A stretch of 64,000 nucleotides of DNA from the NCBI RefSeq assembly GCF_014196455.1, contig NZ_JACIDS010000003.1, positions 434,001 to 498,000 of the forward strand, written 5' to 3'. The stretch comes from Kaistia hirudinis (GTDB lineage: Bacteria > Pseudomonadota > Alphaproteobacteria > Rhizobiales > Kaistiaceae). Position 1 is the stretch's first letter; each line of letters starts with the position of its first letter. The translations under genes were made by a program, and so were the position numbers. Below are positions 7,799 through 16,324 of the stretch, one piece after another. The notes below the pieces were generated by a model that was not told the DNA's origin, made no database searches, and was given only the letters and a program-made list of their open reading frames with translations.

Positions 7799-9427
7799 AT
7801 GCCTGATACCGCCCGTGCACCGACGGATTTCGGTACCTTCGACGTCATCATCGTCGGTGCCGGATCGGCAGGCTGTGTTCTCGCCAACCGCCTGTCGGCC
7901 GATCCGTCGCGGCGCGTGCTGCTCATCGAGGCAGGCAAGAGCGACAATCACCCCTGGGTGCACATCCCCGTCGGCTATCTGTTCGCGATCGGCAATCCCC
8001 GCCTCGACTGGGGCTTCAGGACCGCGCCCGTCCCGGGGCTCAACGGCCGCAGCCTGCTTTATCCGCGCGGCAAGGTGGTCGGCGGCTGCTCGTCGATCAA
8101 CGGCATGATCTATATGCGCGGCCAGGCCCAGGACTATGATGGCTGGCGCGACGCCGGCAATCCGGGCTGGGGCTGGGACGACGTGCTGCCGCTCTTCCGT
8201 CGCTCGGAGCATCACTTCGGCGCCGCCGACGCGGCGCATGGCACGGAGGGCGAGTTGCGCGTCGAGCGCCAGCGACTGAACTGGCCGATCCTCGACGAAG
8301 TTGCCAAGGCGGCGCAGGAAATGGGCATCCCGCTCGCCGAGGATTTCAACGCCGGCGACAATGAGGGCGTCGGCTATTTCCCCGTCAACCAGAAGCGCGG
8401 CATACGCTGGAATGCGCGCAAGGCCTTTCTCTACCCGGCGCGCCGGCGGCCCAATCTGGCGATCCTCACCGAGTGCCACGTCCGGCGGCTGCGGCTCGAC
8501 GGGAAGCGCGTCACAGGCGTCGTCTTCACGCGCGGCGACGCGCTGTTCGAGGCGAAGGCCAATCAGGAGGTCGTGCTTGCGGCCGGATCGATCGGCTCGC
8601 CGCAGCTTCTCGAGCTCTCGGGGATCGGACGGCCGGAGGTTCTGGCGCGGATCGGCGTCCCGGCGCTGCATGCCCTCGCAGGCGTCGGCGAGAATTTGCA
8701 GGATCATCTGCAGCTGCGCACGATCTTCTCGATCCGCGGCGCGCACACGCTGAACGACCGCGCTGCGACGCCCTGGGGCAAGGCGGGTATCGCATTGCAA
8801 TATGCTATGACGCAGAGCGGGCCGATGGCGATGGCGCCGAGCCAGCTCGGCATCTTCACCCGCTCCGGTCCCGCCCATAACCGGGCCAATATCGAATACC
8901 ACGTCCAGCCGCTGTCGCTCGATGCCTTCGGCCAGCCGCTGCACCGGACCCCCGCTTTGACGGTCTCGGTCTGCAACCTCCGCCCGACCAGCGTCGGCGC
9001 CTCCCATGCCGCGAGTGCGGACCCGCTGGCTTCGCCCGAGATCCAGCCGAACTATCTCTCGACCGACGCGGACAAGCAGGTGGCCGCCGACAGCATTCGC
9101 CATGCCCGCCGCCTGATGGCGCAGCCGCATCTGGCCCGCTACGCGCCGACGGAGATCAAGCCAGGCCCGGGCCCCGACGATGATGCAGCGCTGGCGCGGC
9201 TCGCGGGCGAGATCGGCACGACGATCTTTCATCCGGTCGGCACGGCGAAAATGGGCACCGACGAGGCGGCGGTCGTCGATCCCCAGCTCCGTGTGCACGG
9301 GCTCGCGGGACTGCGCATCGCCGACTGCTCGATCATGCCGACGATCGTCTCCGGCAACACGCACGCCCCGGCCGTCATGATCGGCGAGAAGGCCGCCGAG
9401 ATGATCATCGCCGCCGGGAAGGTGTAA
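7799..9427 (+). CDS. GMC family FAD-dependent oxidoreductase (choline/alcohol dehydrogenase-like)
   Basis: A 542-residue glucose-methanol-choline oxidoreductase. The ADP-binding motif is DVIIVGAGSAGCVLANRL near residue 15. GMC signature 1 is GGCSSINGMIYMRG, and signature 2 is GSIGSPQLLELSGIG. The catalytic His region is FHPVGTAKMG, and the end carries the second active-site segment NTHAPAVMIGEKAA. It likely oxidises an alcohol to an aldehyde. There is no signal peptide, so it is cytoplasmic or peripheral. It closes the + strand catabolic operon and faces the TAXI gene across a palindromic repeat. Confidence 0.9.
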   Translation: MPDTARAPTDFGTFDVIIVGAGSAGCVLANRLSADPSRRVLLIEAGKSDNHPWVHIPVGYLFAIGNPRLDWGFRTAPVPGLNGRSLLYPRGKVVGGCSSINGMIYMRGQAQDYDGWRDAGNPGWGWDDVLPLFRRSEHHFGAADAAHGTEGELRVERQRLNWPILDEVAKAAQEMGIPLAEDFNAGDNEGVGYFPVNQKRGIRWNARKAFLYPARRRPNLAILTECHVRRLRLDGKRVTGVVFTRGDALFEAKANQEVVLAAGSIGSPQLLELSGIGRPEVLARIGVPALHALAGVGENLQDHLQLRTIFSIRGAHTLNDRAATPWGKAGIALQYAMTQSGPMAMAPSQLGIFTRSGPAHNRANIEYHVQPLSLDAFGQPLHRTPALTVSVCNLRPTSVGASHAASADPLASPEIQPNYLSTDADKQVAADSIRHARRLMAQPHLARYAPTEIKPGPGPDDDAALARLAGEIGTTIFHPVGTAKMGTDEAAVVDPQLRVHGLAGLRIADCSIMPTIVSGNTHAPAVMIGEKAAEMIIAAGKV

Positions 9428-9512
9428 GCGTCGGTTTGGAGCCATGACAGCGTCGCTGTACACAGAGCTCTTCACGTCGTGCTTGAAGCGAAGGCGCTGC
9501 AACCAGAACTGC

Positions 9513-9615
9513 CGTCATCCCGGCGAAAGCCGGGATCCATCCAGCCGGATCGTCGGGAGTTCAAATAATTGGCAGCACGGCTGGATGGACCCCGGGTCAA
9601 GAGCCCGGGATGACG
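9513..9615. repeat. dispersed palindromic repeat element, about 103 bp
   Basis: Two outer arms pair: CGTCATCCCGGC at 9513 with the reverse complement ending GGGATGACG at 9615. The inner arms GGGATCCATCCAGCC and GGCTGGATGGACCCC also pair, leaving an AT-richer loop (about 9556-9575). Elements with this CGTCATCCCGG end are known as high-copy palindromes in many Hyphomicrobiales and related genomes (recalled, not searched). It lies between convergent genes (GMC oxidoreductase and TAXI protein) and could end transcription from both sides. Confidence 0.8.
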
Positions 9616-9679
9616 GAGCTCTATGCGGGTGGGTTCGTAATCGACGCCCGATTCCGAAAAGCCTGAACCGCCATAGCCT

Positions 9680-10666
9680 CTATTTCACCGCGCCCTTGGC
9701 CTTGTAGAAGGCCAGCGCCGCCGGATGGAACGGAACCGCGCTCGGCCCGGCGGCCGTCGCCAGCGTCAGCCGGGCGGCCTCGGGATGGATTTTGTGGATC
9801 GCATCCAGATTGTCGAAGATGGCCGTGAGCAGCGCCTCGACCAGACTGTCCTCGGCCTTTGAGGAGACGATCAGCGCATTGGCGACGCCGAGGCACGGGG
9901 TATCGGCGGTCATGCCGGCATAGGCGGTCTTCGGCAGAGTCAGCGGCACATAGAGGCCGGGAAATTTCTTGTCGATCGCGATCTGTTCGTCGCGCGTCGG
10001 CAGGAAGACGATCGGCGGATGACCGCCCTTCGCGAGTTCGGCGACGGCTGCGGTCGGCACGCCGCCGATCCAGAAGAAGGCGTCGATCTTGCCGTTTTTC
10101 AACGCGGCGGCGGACTCGGCGACGCCGAGATTGGAGCGCTGCACATCCGTCTTCGGATCGAGCCCCGCCGCTGCCAGCACGCGGTCGGCGATCGCTTCCG
10201 TCGAGGAGCCCGCCGAACCGATCGAGACGCGCTTGTCTTTCAATCCTGCAATGCCGGTGACGCCCGAGGCGTCGCTCGCGACGACATGCAGGTAGGAATC
10301 ATAGAGGAGCGCGAGGACGCGGATGTCCTGCTTGCCGTCCTTGGCGAAGGCGCCGGTGCCTTGGATCGCATCGAAGGCGGAATCGATCGTGGTGAAGCCG
10401 AGCTGCGCCTTGCCGGACTGCAGCAATCGGGCATTGTCGACCGAGCCGCCGGTGATTTCCGCCGATGCCTTCAAGCCCGGTCCGGATTTCGACAGGATCG
10501 CCGCCAGCCCCTCGCCATAGGGATAGAAGACGCCGCCCTTGCCGCCCGTCGCGATCGTGATCGGCACGGGCGTCGCTGCTTTGGCTGGCAAGCGAAGCGC
10601 GGTGAAGGCAGTCGCTGCGGCGCCGAAGCCCAGCACCTGGCGGCGGTTCCATCGAAGCTCGGTCAA
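9680..10666 (-). CDS. TAXI family TRAP transporter solute-binding protein
   Basis: A 328-residue periplasmic receptor of the TAXI family. After a Tat-like signal (RRQVLGFGAAATAF) the mature part opens with ITIATGGKGGVFYPYGEGLAAILSK, the family hallmark. I chose the TTG at 10666 because GGGGAGG stands six bases before it; upstream extensions would not give a signal peptide. TAXI proteins bind small organic acids such as glutamate and feed a fused TRAP permease. No such permease lies within this window, so the receptor is an orphan here. It is transcribed away from the IclR gene 109 bases upstream and could be co-expressed with it. Confidence 0.9.
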   Translation of the reverse strand: MTELRWNRRQVLGFGAAATAFTALRLPAKAATPVPITIATGGKGGVFYPYGEGLAAILSKSGPGLKASAEITGGSVDNARLLQSGKAQLGFTTIDSAFDAIQGTGAFAKDGKQDIRVLALLYDSYLHVVASDASGVTGIAGLKDKRVSIGSAGSSTEAIADRVLAAAGLDPKTDVQRSNLGVAESAAALKNGKIDAFFWIGGVPTAAVAELAKGGHPPIVFLPTRDEQIAIDKKFPGLYVPLTLPKTAYAGMTADTPCLGVANALIVSSKAEDSLVEALLTAIFDNLDAIHKIHPEAARLTLATAAGPSAVPFHPAALAFYKAKGAVK

Positions 10667-10775
10667 TTCTGCCTCCCCAGGCCGATCAGCGCCGTGCGCG
10701 GCGGCTGCTCGCAGACGATGATAGACGCGAACCCATCCGCCGCAAGCACAACCCGAAGCGGTGGTTAGCCGGCGT

Positions 10776-11537
10776 TCACCGCAGGATCTCGCGCATGCGC
10801 GCGCTGACGTCCCTGAGCGCCGGCAGGTAGCGCTCGACCAGTTCCGCGATCGGTTCGCCTCGGGCGGGCAGGCCGAGATTGAGCGCGGCAACGGTCTGCC
10901 GTCGCGACGACACCAGCGGCACGGCGATGGAGCGCAGCCCGATCTCCACTTCCTGGTCGATAACGGCGTAGCCGTCGGTGCGTATGCGGGCGAGTTCGGC
11001 GAGGATCGCGTCGGGATCGGTCAATGTGTAGGGCGTGCGGCGGGGCAGCGGCGCCGCGCCGAGCCGTTCGCGCGCCTCCGCCTCGGGCAGGGCGGCGAGC
11101 AGGACGCGGCCCATCGAGGTGCAATAGGCCGGTAGCCGCGAGCCCGGCATCAGCGTGATCGACATGACCTTTCGCTGCGCTGCGCGGGCGACATAGACGA
11201 TCTCGGCGCCGTCGAGGATCGAGACGGAGGAACTCTCGTCGATCCGCTCGGAGAGTTCGTCGAGCAGCGGCTGCACCAGTTGCGGCAGCGGCATGGTGGC
11301 GAGGCACGCCGTACCAAGCCGCAGCACGCGCGGGGTGAGCGTGAAGAACTTGCCGTCATAATCGGCATAGCCGAGATGCGCGAGCGTCAGCAGGCAGCGC
11401 CGCGCCGTCGCCCGGTCGAGCCCGGTGGCCGCGGCGACTTCCGAGATCGACTGGCGCGGCTGGTCGATGCTGAAGCTCTCGATGACGGCGAGGCCCTTGG
11501 CGAGACCGCCCATGAGGTCGCGTTCGGTGACTGTCAT
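10776..11537 (-). CDS. IclR family transcriptional regulator (PcaR/PobR-like)
   Basis: A 253-residue regulator. The N-terminal winged helix spans about residues 12-75, with the recognition region SEVAAATGLDRATARRCLLTL, followed by the IclR effector domain (residues 80-250) with PAYCTSMGRVLLAAL. It is transcribed divergently from pcaIJF, the standard place for a PcaR/PcaU-type regulator that responds to beta-ketoadipate or a related acid. An inverted repeat in the shared promoter is listed separately. The assignment to pca control rests on position and family, not on direct evidence. Confidence 0.9.
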   Translation of the reverse strand: MTVTERDLMGGLAKGLAVIESFSIDQPRQSISEVAAATGLDRATARRCLLTLAHLGYADYDGKFFTLTPRVLRLGTACLATMPLPQLVQPLLDELSERIDESSSVSILDGAEIVYVARAAQRKVMSITLMPGSRLPAYCTSMGRVLLAALPEAEARERLGAAPLPRRTPYTLTDPDAILAELARIRTDGYAVIDQEVEIGLRSIAVPLVSSRRQTVAALNLGLPARGEPIAELVERYLPALRDVSARMREILR

Positions 11538-11559
11538 GCCCGTTCGATTTCGAGTTTGA

Positions 11560-11588
11560 GCGATATGCGAACAAATGCATCATATCGC
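11560..11588. promoter_or_regulatory. candidate IclR-type operator between iclR and pcaI
   Basis: Perfect 8-base arms GCGATATG (11560-11567) and CATATCGC (11581-11588) are separated by 13 bases, in the middle of the 139-base divergent promoter. The hexamer ACAAAT also occurs twice, about 21 bases apart (near 11571 and 11590). This is a plausible binding site through which the IclR protein controls pcaIJF and itself. Confidence 0.55.
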
Positions 11589-11676
11589 ACAAATCGGATG
11601 GACGGAAGCGCGGGTGGGTCCTATCGGTCAGGCTGAGCCGGGCGGTTCTGCGCCACGGGATCCGAGAGGAACTTGC

Positions 11677-12408
11677 ATGGACAAATCAGTCGCAGACCTC
11701 GCCACCGCGGTGGCCGGCATCGAGGACGGCATGACGGTGATGATCGGCGGCTTCGGCGGCGCGGGCGCGCCGATCGAGCTGATCCACGCGCTCATCGATC
11801 GCTATCGTGCGAGCGGTCATCCCAAGGACCTGACGATCGTCAACAATAATGCCGGCAACGGCCATGTCGGCCTCGCCGCGCTGATCGAGACGGGCATGGT
11901 CAGGAAGCTGATCTGCTCCTTCCCGCGCTCGGCCGATCCGGTCGTGTTCACCGATCTCTATCTCGCCGGCAAGATCGAGCTCGAGCTGGTGCCGCAGGGC
12001 ACGCTCGCCGAGCGCATCCGCGCGGGCGGCGCCGGCATTCCGGCCTTCTATACGCCGAGCTCCTATGGCACGGATCTCGCCAAGGGCAAGCCGGTCGCCG
12101 AGTTCGACGGCCGCTCCTATGTGCAGGAGCGCTGGCTGAAGGCCGATGTCGCGCTGGTGAAGGCCGAGACGGCCGACACGCATGGCAACCTCACCTTCCG
12201 CGCGGCGGCGCGTAACTTCAATCCGTTGATGTGCATGGCCTCGAAGGAGGCGGTGGTGCAGGCGACCCGGATCGTGCCGGCGGGCGTGATCGATCCCGAG
12301 AACGTCGTGACGCCCGGCATCTTCGTCCAGAAGGTGGTGGAGGTCGCCCATCCACAGCAGGAGGAAGACCTGAACCGCGCCAACGCCGTCTATCCGGGAG
12401 CCGTCTGA
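11677..12408 (+). CDS. pcaI: 3-oxoadipate CoA-transferase subunit A
   Basis: 243 residues, the alpha subunit of a class I CoA-transferase. The family glycine motif is GGFGGAGAPIELIHALI, and the later region has NFTF-like LTFRAAARNFNPLM. Together with the next gene it would move CoA from succinyl-CoA to beta-ketoadipate. I chose the ATG at 11677, preceded by GAGAGGA, and not the longer frame from 11575. The next gene starts just two bases after its stop. Downstream thiolase and divergent IclR regulator support the pca assignment over acetoacetate CoA-transferase. Confidence 0.9.
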   Translation: MDKSVADLATAVAGIEDGMTVMIGGFGGAGAPIELIHALIDRYRASGHPKDLTIVNNNAGNGHVGLAALIETGMVRKLICSFPRSADPVVFTDLYLAGKIELELVPQGTLAERIRAGGAGIPAFYTPSSYGTDLAKGKPVAEFDGRSYVQERWLKADVALVKAETADTHGNLTFRAAARNFNPLMCMASKEAVVQATRIVPAGVIDPENVVTPGIFVQKVVEVAHPQQEEDLNRANAVYPGAV

Positions 12409-12409
12409 G

Positions 12410-13081
12410 ATGACCACGAAGCTCACCAACAACCAGATCGCCTGGCGCGCCGCTCAGGACATCCATGACGGCGCCTATGTCAATCTCGGCATCGGCTTCC
12501 CGGAGAAGGTCGCGCAGTATCAGCCGCGGGGCCGCGAGGCGATCTTCCATACCGAGAACGGCATCCTGAACTTCGGCGAGGCGCCGCCTGCCGGTCAGGA
12601 GGACTGGGACCTGATCAATGCTGGCAAGCGCGCGGTGACGCTGAAGCCGGGCGCCTCGTTCTTCCATCATGCCGACAGCTTCGCCATGGTGCGCGGAGGC
12701 CATCTCGATGTGGCGATCCTCGGCGCCTATGAGGTCGCGGAGAATGGCGACCTCGCCAACTGGTCGACCGGCCCGAAGGGCATTCCGGCCGTTGGCGGCG
12801 CGATGGACCTCGTCCACGGCGCCAAGCGCGTCGCGGTCATCACCGACCATGTGACCAAGGACGGCAAGCCGAAGCTTCTGAAGCGCTGCTCGTTGCCGCT
12901 GACCGGTGTCGGCTGCGTGACGCGCGTCTACACCTCGCTGGCCGTGGTCGACATCGAGGGCGGTCGCTTCGTCCTCAAGGAGAAGCTGCCGACGCTGTCG
13001 CTCGACGAGTTGCAGGCCGTGACCGGTGCCGAACTGCTCGTCGCGGGTCCCGTCGCCGATCTGATCGTTCCGGAGCTTTGA
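12410..13081 (+). CDS. pcaJ: 3-oxoadipate CoA-transferase subunit B
   Basis: 223 residues, the beta subunit of the CoA-transferase. The catalytic glutamate is E49 in the HTENG motif, followed by GILNFGEAPP. GIGFPEKV near residue 27 is the usual N-terminal signature. It forms the active enzyme with the preceding subunit and sits directly before the thiolase gene (4 bases between). Confidence 0.92.
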   Translation: MTTKLTNNQIAWRAAQDIHDGAYVNLGIGFPEKVAQYQPRGREAIFHTENGILNFGEAPPAGQEDWDLINAGKRAVTLKPGASFFHHADSFAMVRGGHLDVAILGAYEVAENGDLANWSTGPKGIPAVGGAMDLVHGAKRVAVITDHVTKDGKPKLLKRCSLPLTGVGCVTRVYTSLAVVDIEGGRFVLKEKLPTLSLDELQAVTGAELLVAGPVADLIVPEL

Positions 13082-13085
13082 GACC

Positions 13086-14288
<1,203 letters not shown>

Positions 14289-14336
14289 CGGGCAGGGCAC
14301 GTCCGACCTCCGCCTTGACGGAGACACCAAGTGGCA

Positions 14337-14366
14337 GCGCGCGGGTCCATGACGCGACCCGCGCGC
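14337..14366. terminator. hairpin terminator between pcaF and the convergent hydrolase
   Basis: An 11-base perfect stem, GCGCGCGGGTC (14337-14347) with GACCCGCGCGC (14356-14366), and an 8-base loop, followed by CCTTT. It lies in the 134-base convergent gap and can serve both strands. Confidence 0.7.
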
Positions 14367-14422
14367 CCTTTGCCGTTCCCGCGCAGTTGAGCTGCAGCGA
14401 CCCGCCGACTCGCGCGGCAATA

Positions 14423-15778
14423 TCAGGGCGCCGCCGTCGCCGTCCGATCCAGCCAAAGCCGGATCTTGTCCCAGCCGTCCGAGTATTCGAGCACCGAGTG
14501 CACCGGGAGCGACGAATAGCGGACCATGACGACGCGCGTGGTCGGATTGATGTAGAGCCCCTGGCCGTACACCCCGAGCCCCATGAGGGCGTGGTCGTCG
14601 CCTGCCAGCTGGTACCAGTAGGAGCGGTAGGAATGGAAGACCTTGATCTTCTTGAAATTTCCGTTCTGCCAGGCGTGCGCATCGCCATATTCATAGAGGC
14701 GATCGATAACCTCCGGCGCGAAAACCTGCTTGCCATCGACCTTGCCGTGATCGGCGATCATGACGCCGAGCTTGGCGAGGTCACGGGCTGAGATCGTCAG
14801 GCCCGTGCTCGCATACACCTTGCCGGTCGGATCGACCGGCTCGACGATGTCGTCCTGCAAGCCGAGCTTCGACCACAACAGGTCGCTCGCCAGTTTCTGA
14901 TAGGTCTCGCCGGCGGCGCGCGTGATCACCCATCCGGCGACTTCGGTCGTCATCGAGGCATAGTGGAAGTTGCCGTCGTTCGGGCCGTCTGCCTTCACCG
15001 CAGCCAACGTATCATACGCGGACTGGCGACTGTTCAGCGCCATGGTCGACCAGAGGGCGGCGTCAGCGACATCGACCGCGCCGCTCGTCTCTCCGGCTCC
15101 GACATTGACCTTCATGTCCAGAACGTCGCGCACGGTCGCGTCGCCGAAGGGCGAGCCGGCCAGCTCCGGCACGTAGGACTTGACCGGACGCTTGTCGTCC
15201 AGCCTGCCATCGGCGATCAACAGTTCCGCGAGCAGCCCGGTGACGCCCTTGGTCACCGACGAGATATAGTGCGGCTTGCTCGCGCTCATGCCGTTGCCAT
15301 ACCACTCGGCAACGAGCTTGCCGTTCTTGGTCACGACAAGAGCGTCGGTGAACGACTTGCCGGCATACTCGCCGACGCTCTGATCGGTGCCGCCGATGTC
15401 CAGCTTGGTGTCGAGCAGCGCGCCGTCGCGTTGTTCGGGAATCGGGCGGACGGTCTTGCGATCGCTCAGCATCGAGACGGTGCGCGTGAAGAGGCTGGTG
15501 TTCTGCAGCGTCCACCGGACAAACGGATAGCGGAACAGATTGTCCGGGGTGACCTGCTTGTCGAGGGGGGGTGGGAACCCCACCATGATACCCGCCTCCT
15601 GCCAGGTCAGATGGCATTCCGGCGCGTCCTTGACGGAATCCGCCCGGACACCCGCCGCCAGTGCGACCTTGTCGCTGCCCGCAAGGCAATCGCCAGTCGC
15701 TGGCGACTGCGCGAAGGCGGGACCGATCGCCGACGCAATCATCAGTGCTGAAAGACTGGCTTTGACAGTGCTCGCCAC
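14423..15778 (-). CDS. exported serine hydrolase, beta-lactamase / 6-aminohexanoate-dimer hydrolase family
   Basis: 451 residues. A Sec signal peptide (hydrophobic stretch SLSALMIASAIGPAFA) precedes the mature protein, which carries a class C beta-lactamase-like domain from about residue 130. The nucleophile motif SxxK is S174-V-T-K177. It is followed by LIADGRLDD and VRDVLDMK, as in NylB/EstB-type hydrolases, and a tyrosine motif YAS occurs later. I chose the GTG at 15778, with GGAG seven bases before it; the longer frame upstream has no ribosome site. It should hydrolyse an amide or ester outside the cytoplasm. The neighbouring amidase makes a two-step amide degradation possible, but the substrate is unknown. 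Confidence 0.82.
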   Translation of the reverse strand: MASTVKASLSALMIASAIGPAFAQSPATGDCLAGSDKVALAAGVRADSVKDAPECHLTWQEAGIMVGFPPPLDKQVTPDNLFRYPFVRWTLQNTSLFTRTVSMLSDRKTVRPIPEQRDGALLDTKLDIGGTDQSVGEYAGKSFTDALVVTKNGKLVAEWYGNGMSASKPHYISSVTKGVTGLLAELLIADGRLDDKRPVKSYVPELAGSPFGDATVRDVLDMKVNVGAGETSGAVDVADAALWSTMALNSRQSAYDTLAAVKADGPNDGNFHYASMTTEVAGWVITRAAGETYQKLASDLLWSKLGLQDDIVEPVDPTGKVYASTGLTISARDLAKLGVMIADHGKVDGKQVFAPEVIDRLYEYGDAHAWQNGNFKKIKVFHSYRSYWYQLAGDDHALMGLGVYGQGLYINPTTRVVMVRYSSLPVHSVLEYSDGWDKIRLWLDRTATAAP

Positions 15779-15927
15779 TCTAGATCTCCGCTCGTCAGAA
15801 TAATCCACCGCCTCACCCCGCAGCGTCGCCTCTCGACCGTGGGATCCACGGCTTCCACCGGTCCGCCCCTTGGCAAGACCCCGGCCACGGTTGCGGCCGT
15901 CGCCCCGCGCAGCCCGGCGCCGCATTC

Positions 15928-16185
15928 GGGCCATCTCCGACAATCGAGGCCTTGCGGCACGAGGTCCAATCCGGGCTGGTCACAGCCTCGGTGCTGAAGC
16001 TGAACATCGATGGCGGCGACGCGCAGTATACCGCCGCGATGCTCACTCCCTATTCCGACAAGCCGGTGACAAGCCGCGACACCTTGCCGCCGACCGACAT
16101 TTTCGCCGACATTATCCGGCGGGCCGATCGGGAGGGGATCGACATCCACCTCCACTATTATGGCGATCGCGCAACGCGCTTGTCG
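15928..16185 (+). pseudogene. remnant of a YtcJ-type amidohydrolase (Amidohydrolase_3) gene
   Basis: One + strand frame keeps a recognisable internal piece of a YtcJ-like amidohydrolase: VLKLNIDGGDAQYTAAML, then PYSDKP, then IFADIIRRADREGIDIHLHYYGDRATR. These match the family's KxxxDG, PY and HxxGD segments. The piece has no start region, no N-terminal metal-binding HxH and no C-terminal half, and the similarity stops abruptly near 16185. It is therefore a decayed fragment lying between two hydrolase genes. The rest of the 15779-16324 interval shows nothing else I can name. Confidence 0.65.
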
Positions 16186-16324
16186 GGCCGCTTTCGTTGC
16201 GGTGGCCGCAGAATAGGCCCCGATCTGGCTGGCCGGCGAGCGGCCTCTCAATCGGGCCTGCTCCATGCCGGCTCTCCGGGCGGAGCATCAGTCGGCGCCG
16301 CCCGGTGCCGACTCGCTTCCCGCG

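Noticed and set aside
7658-9502. 614-codon open frame on the - strand
   Set aside because: It lies antisense to the GMC oxidoreductase, whose motifs are complete on the + strand; the antisense product has no recognisable fold.
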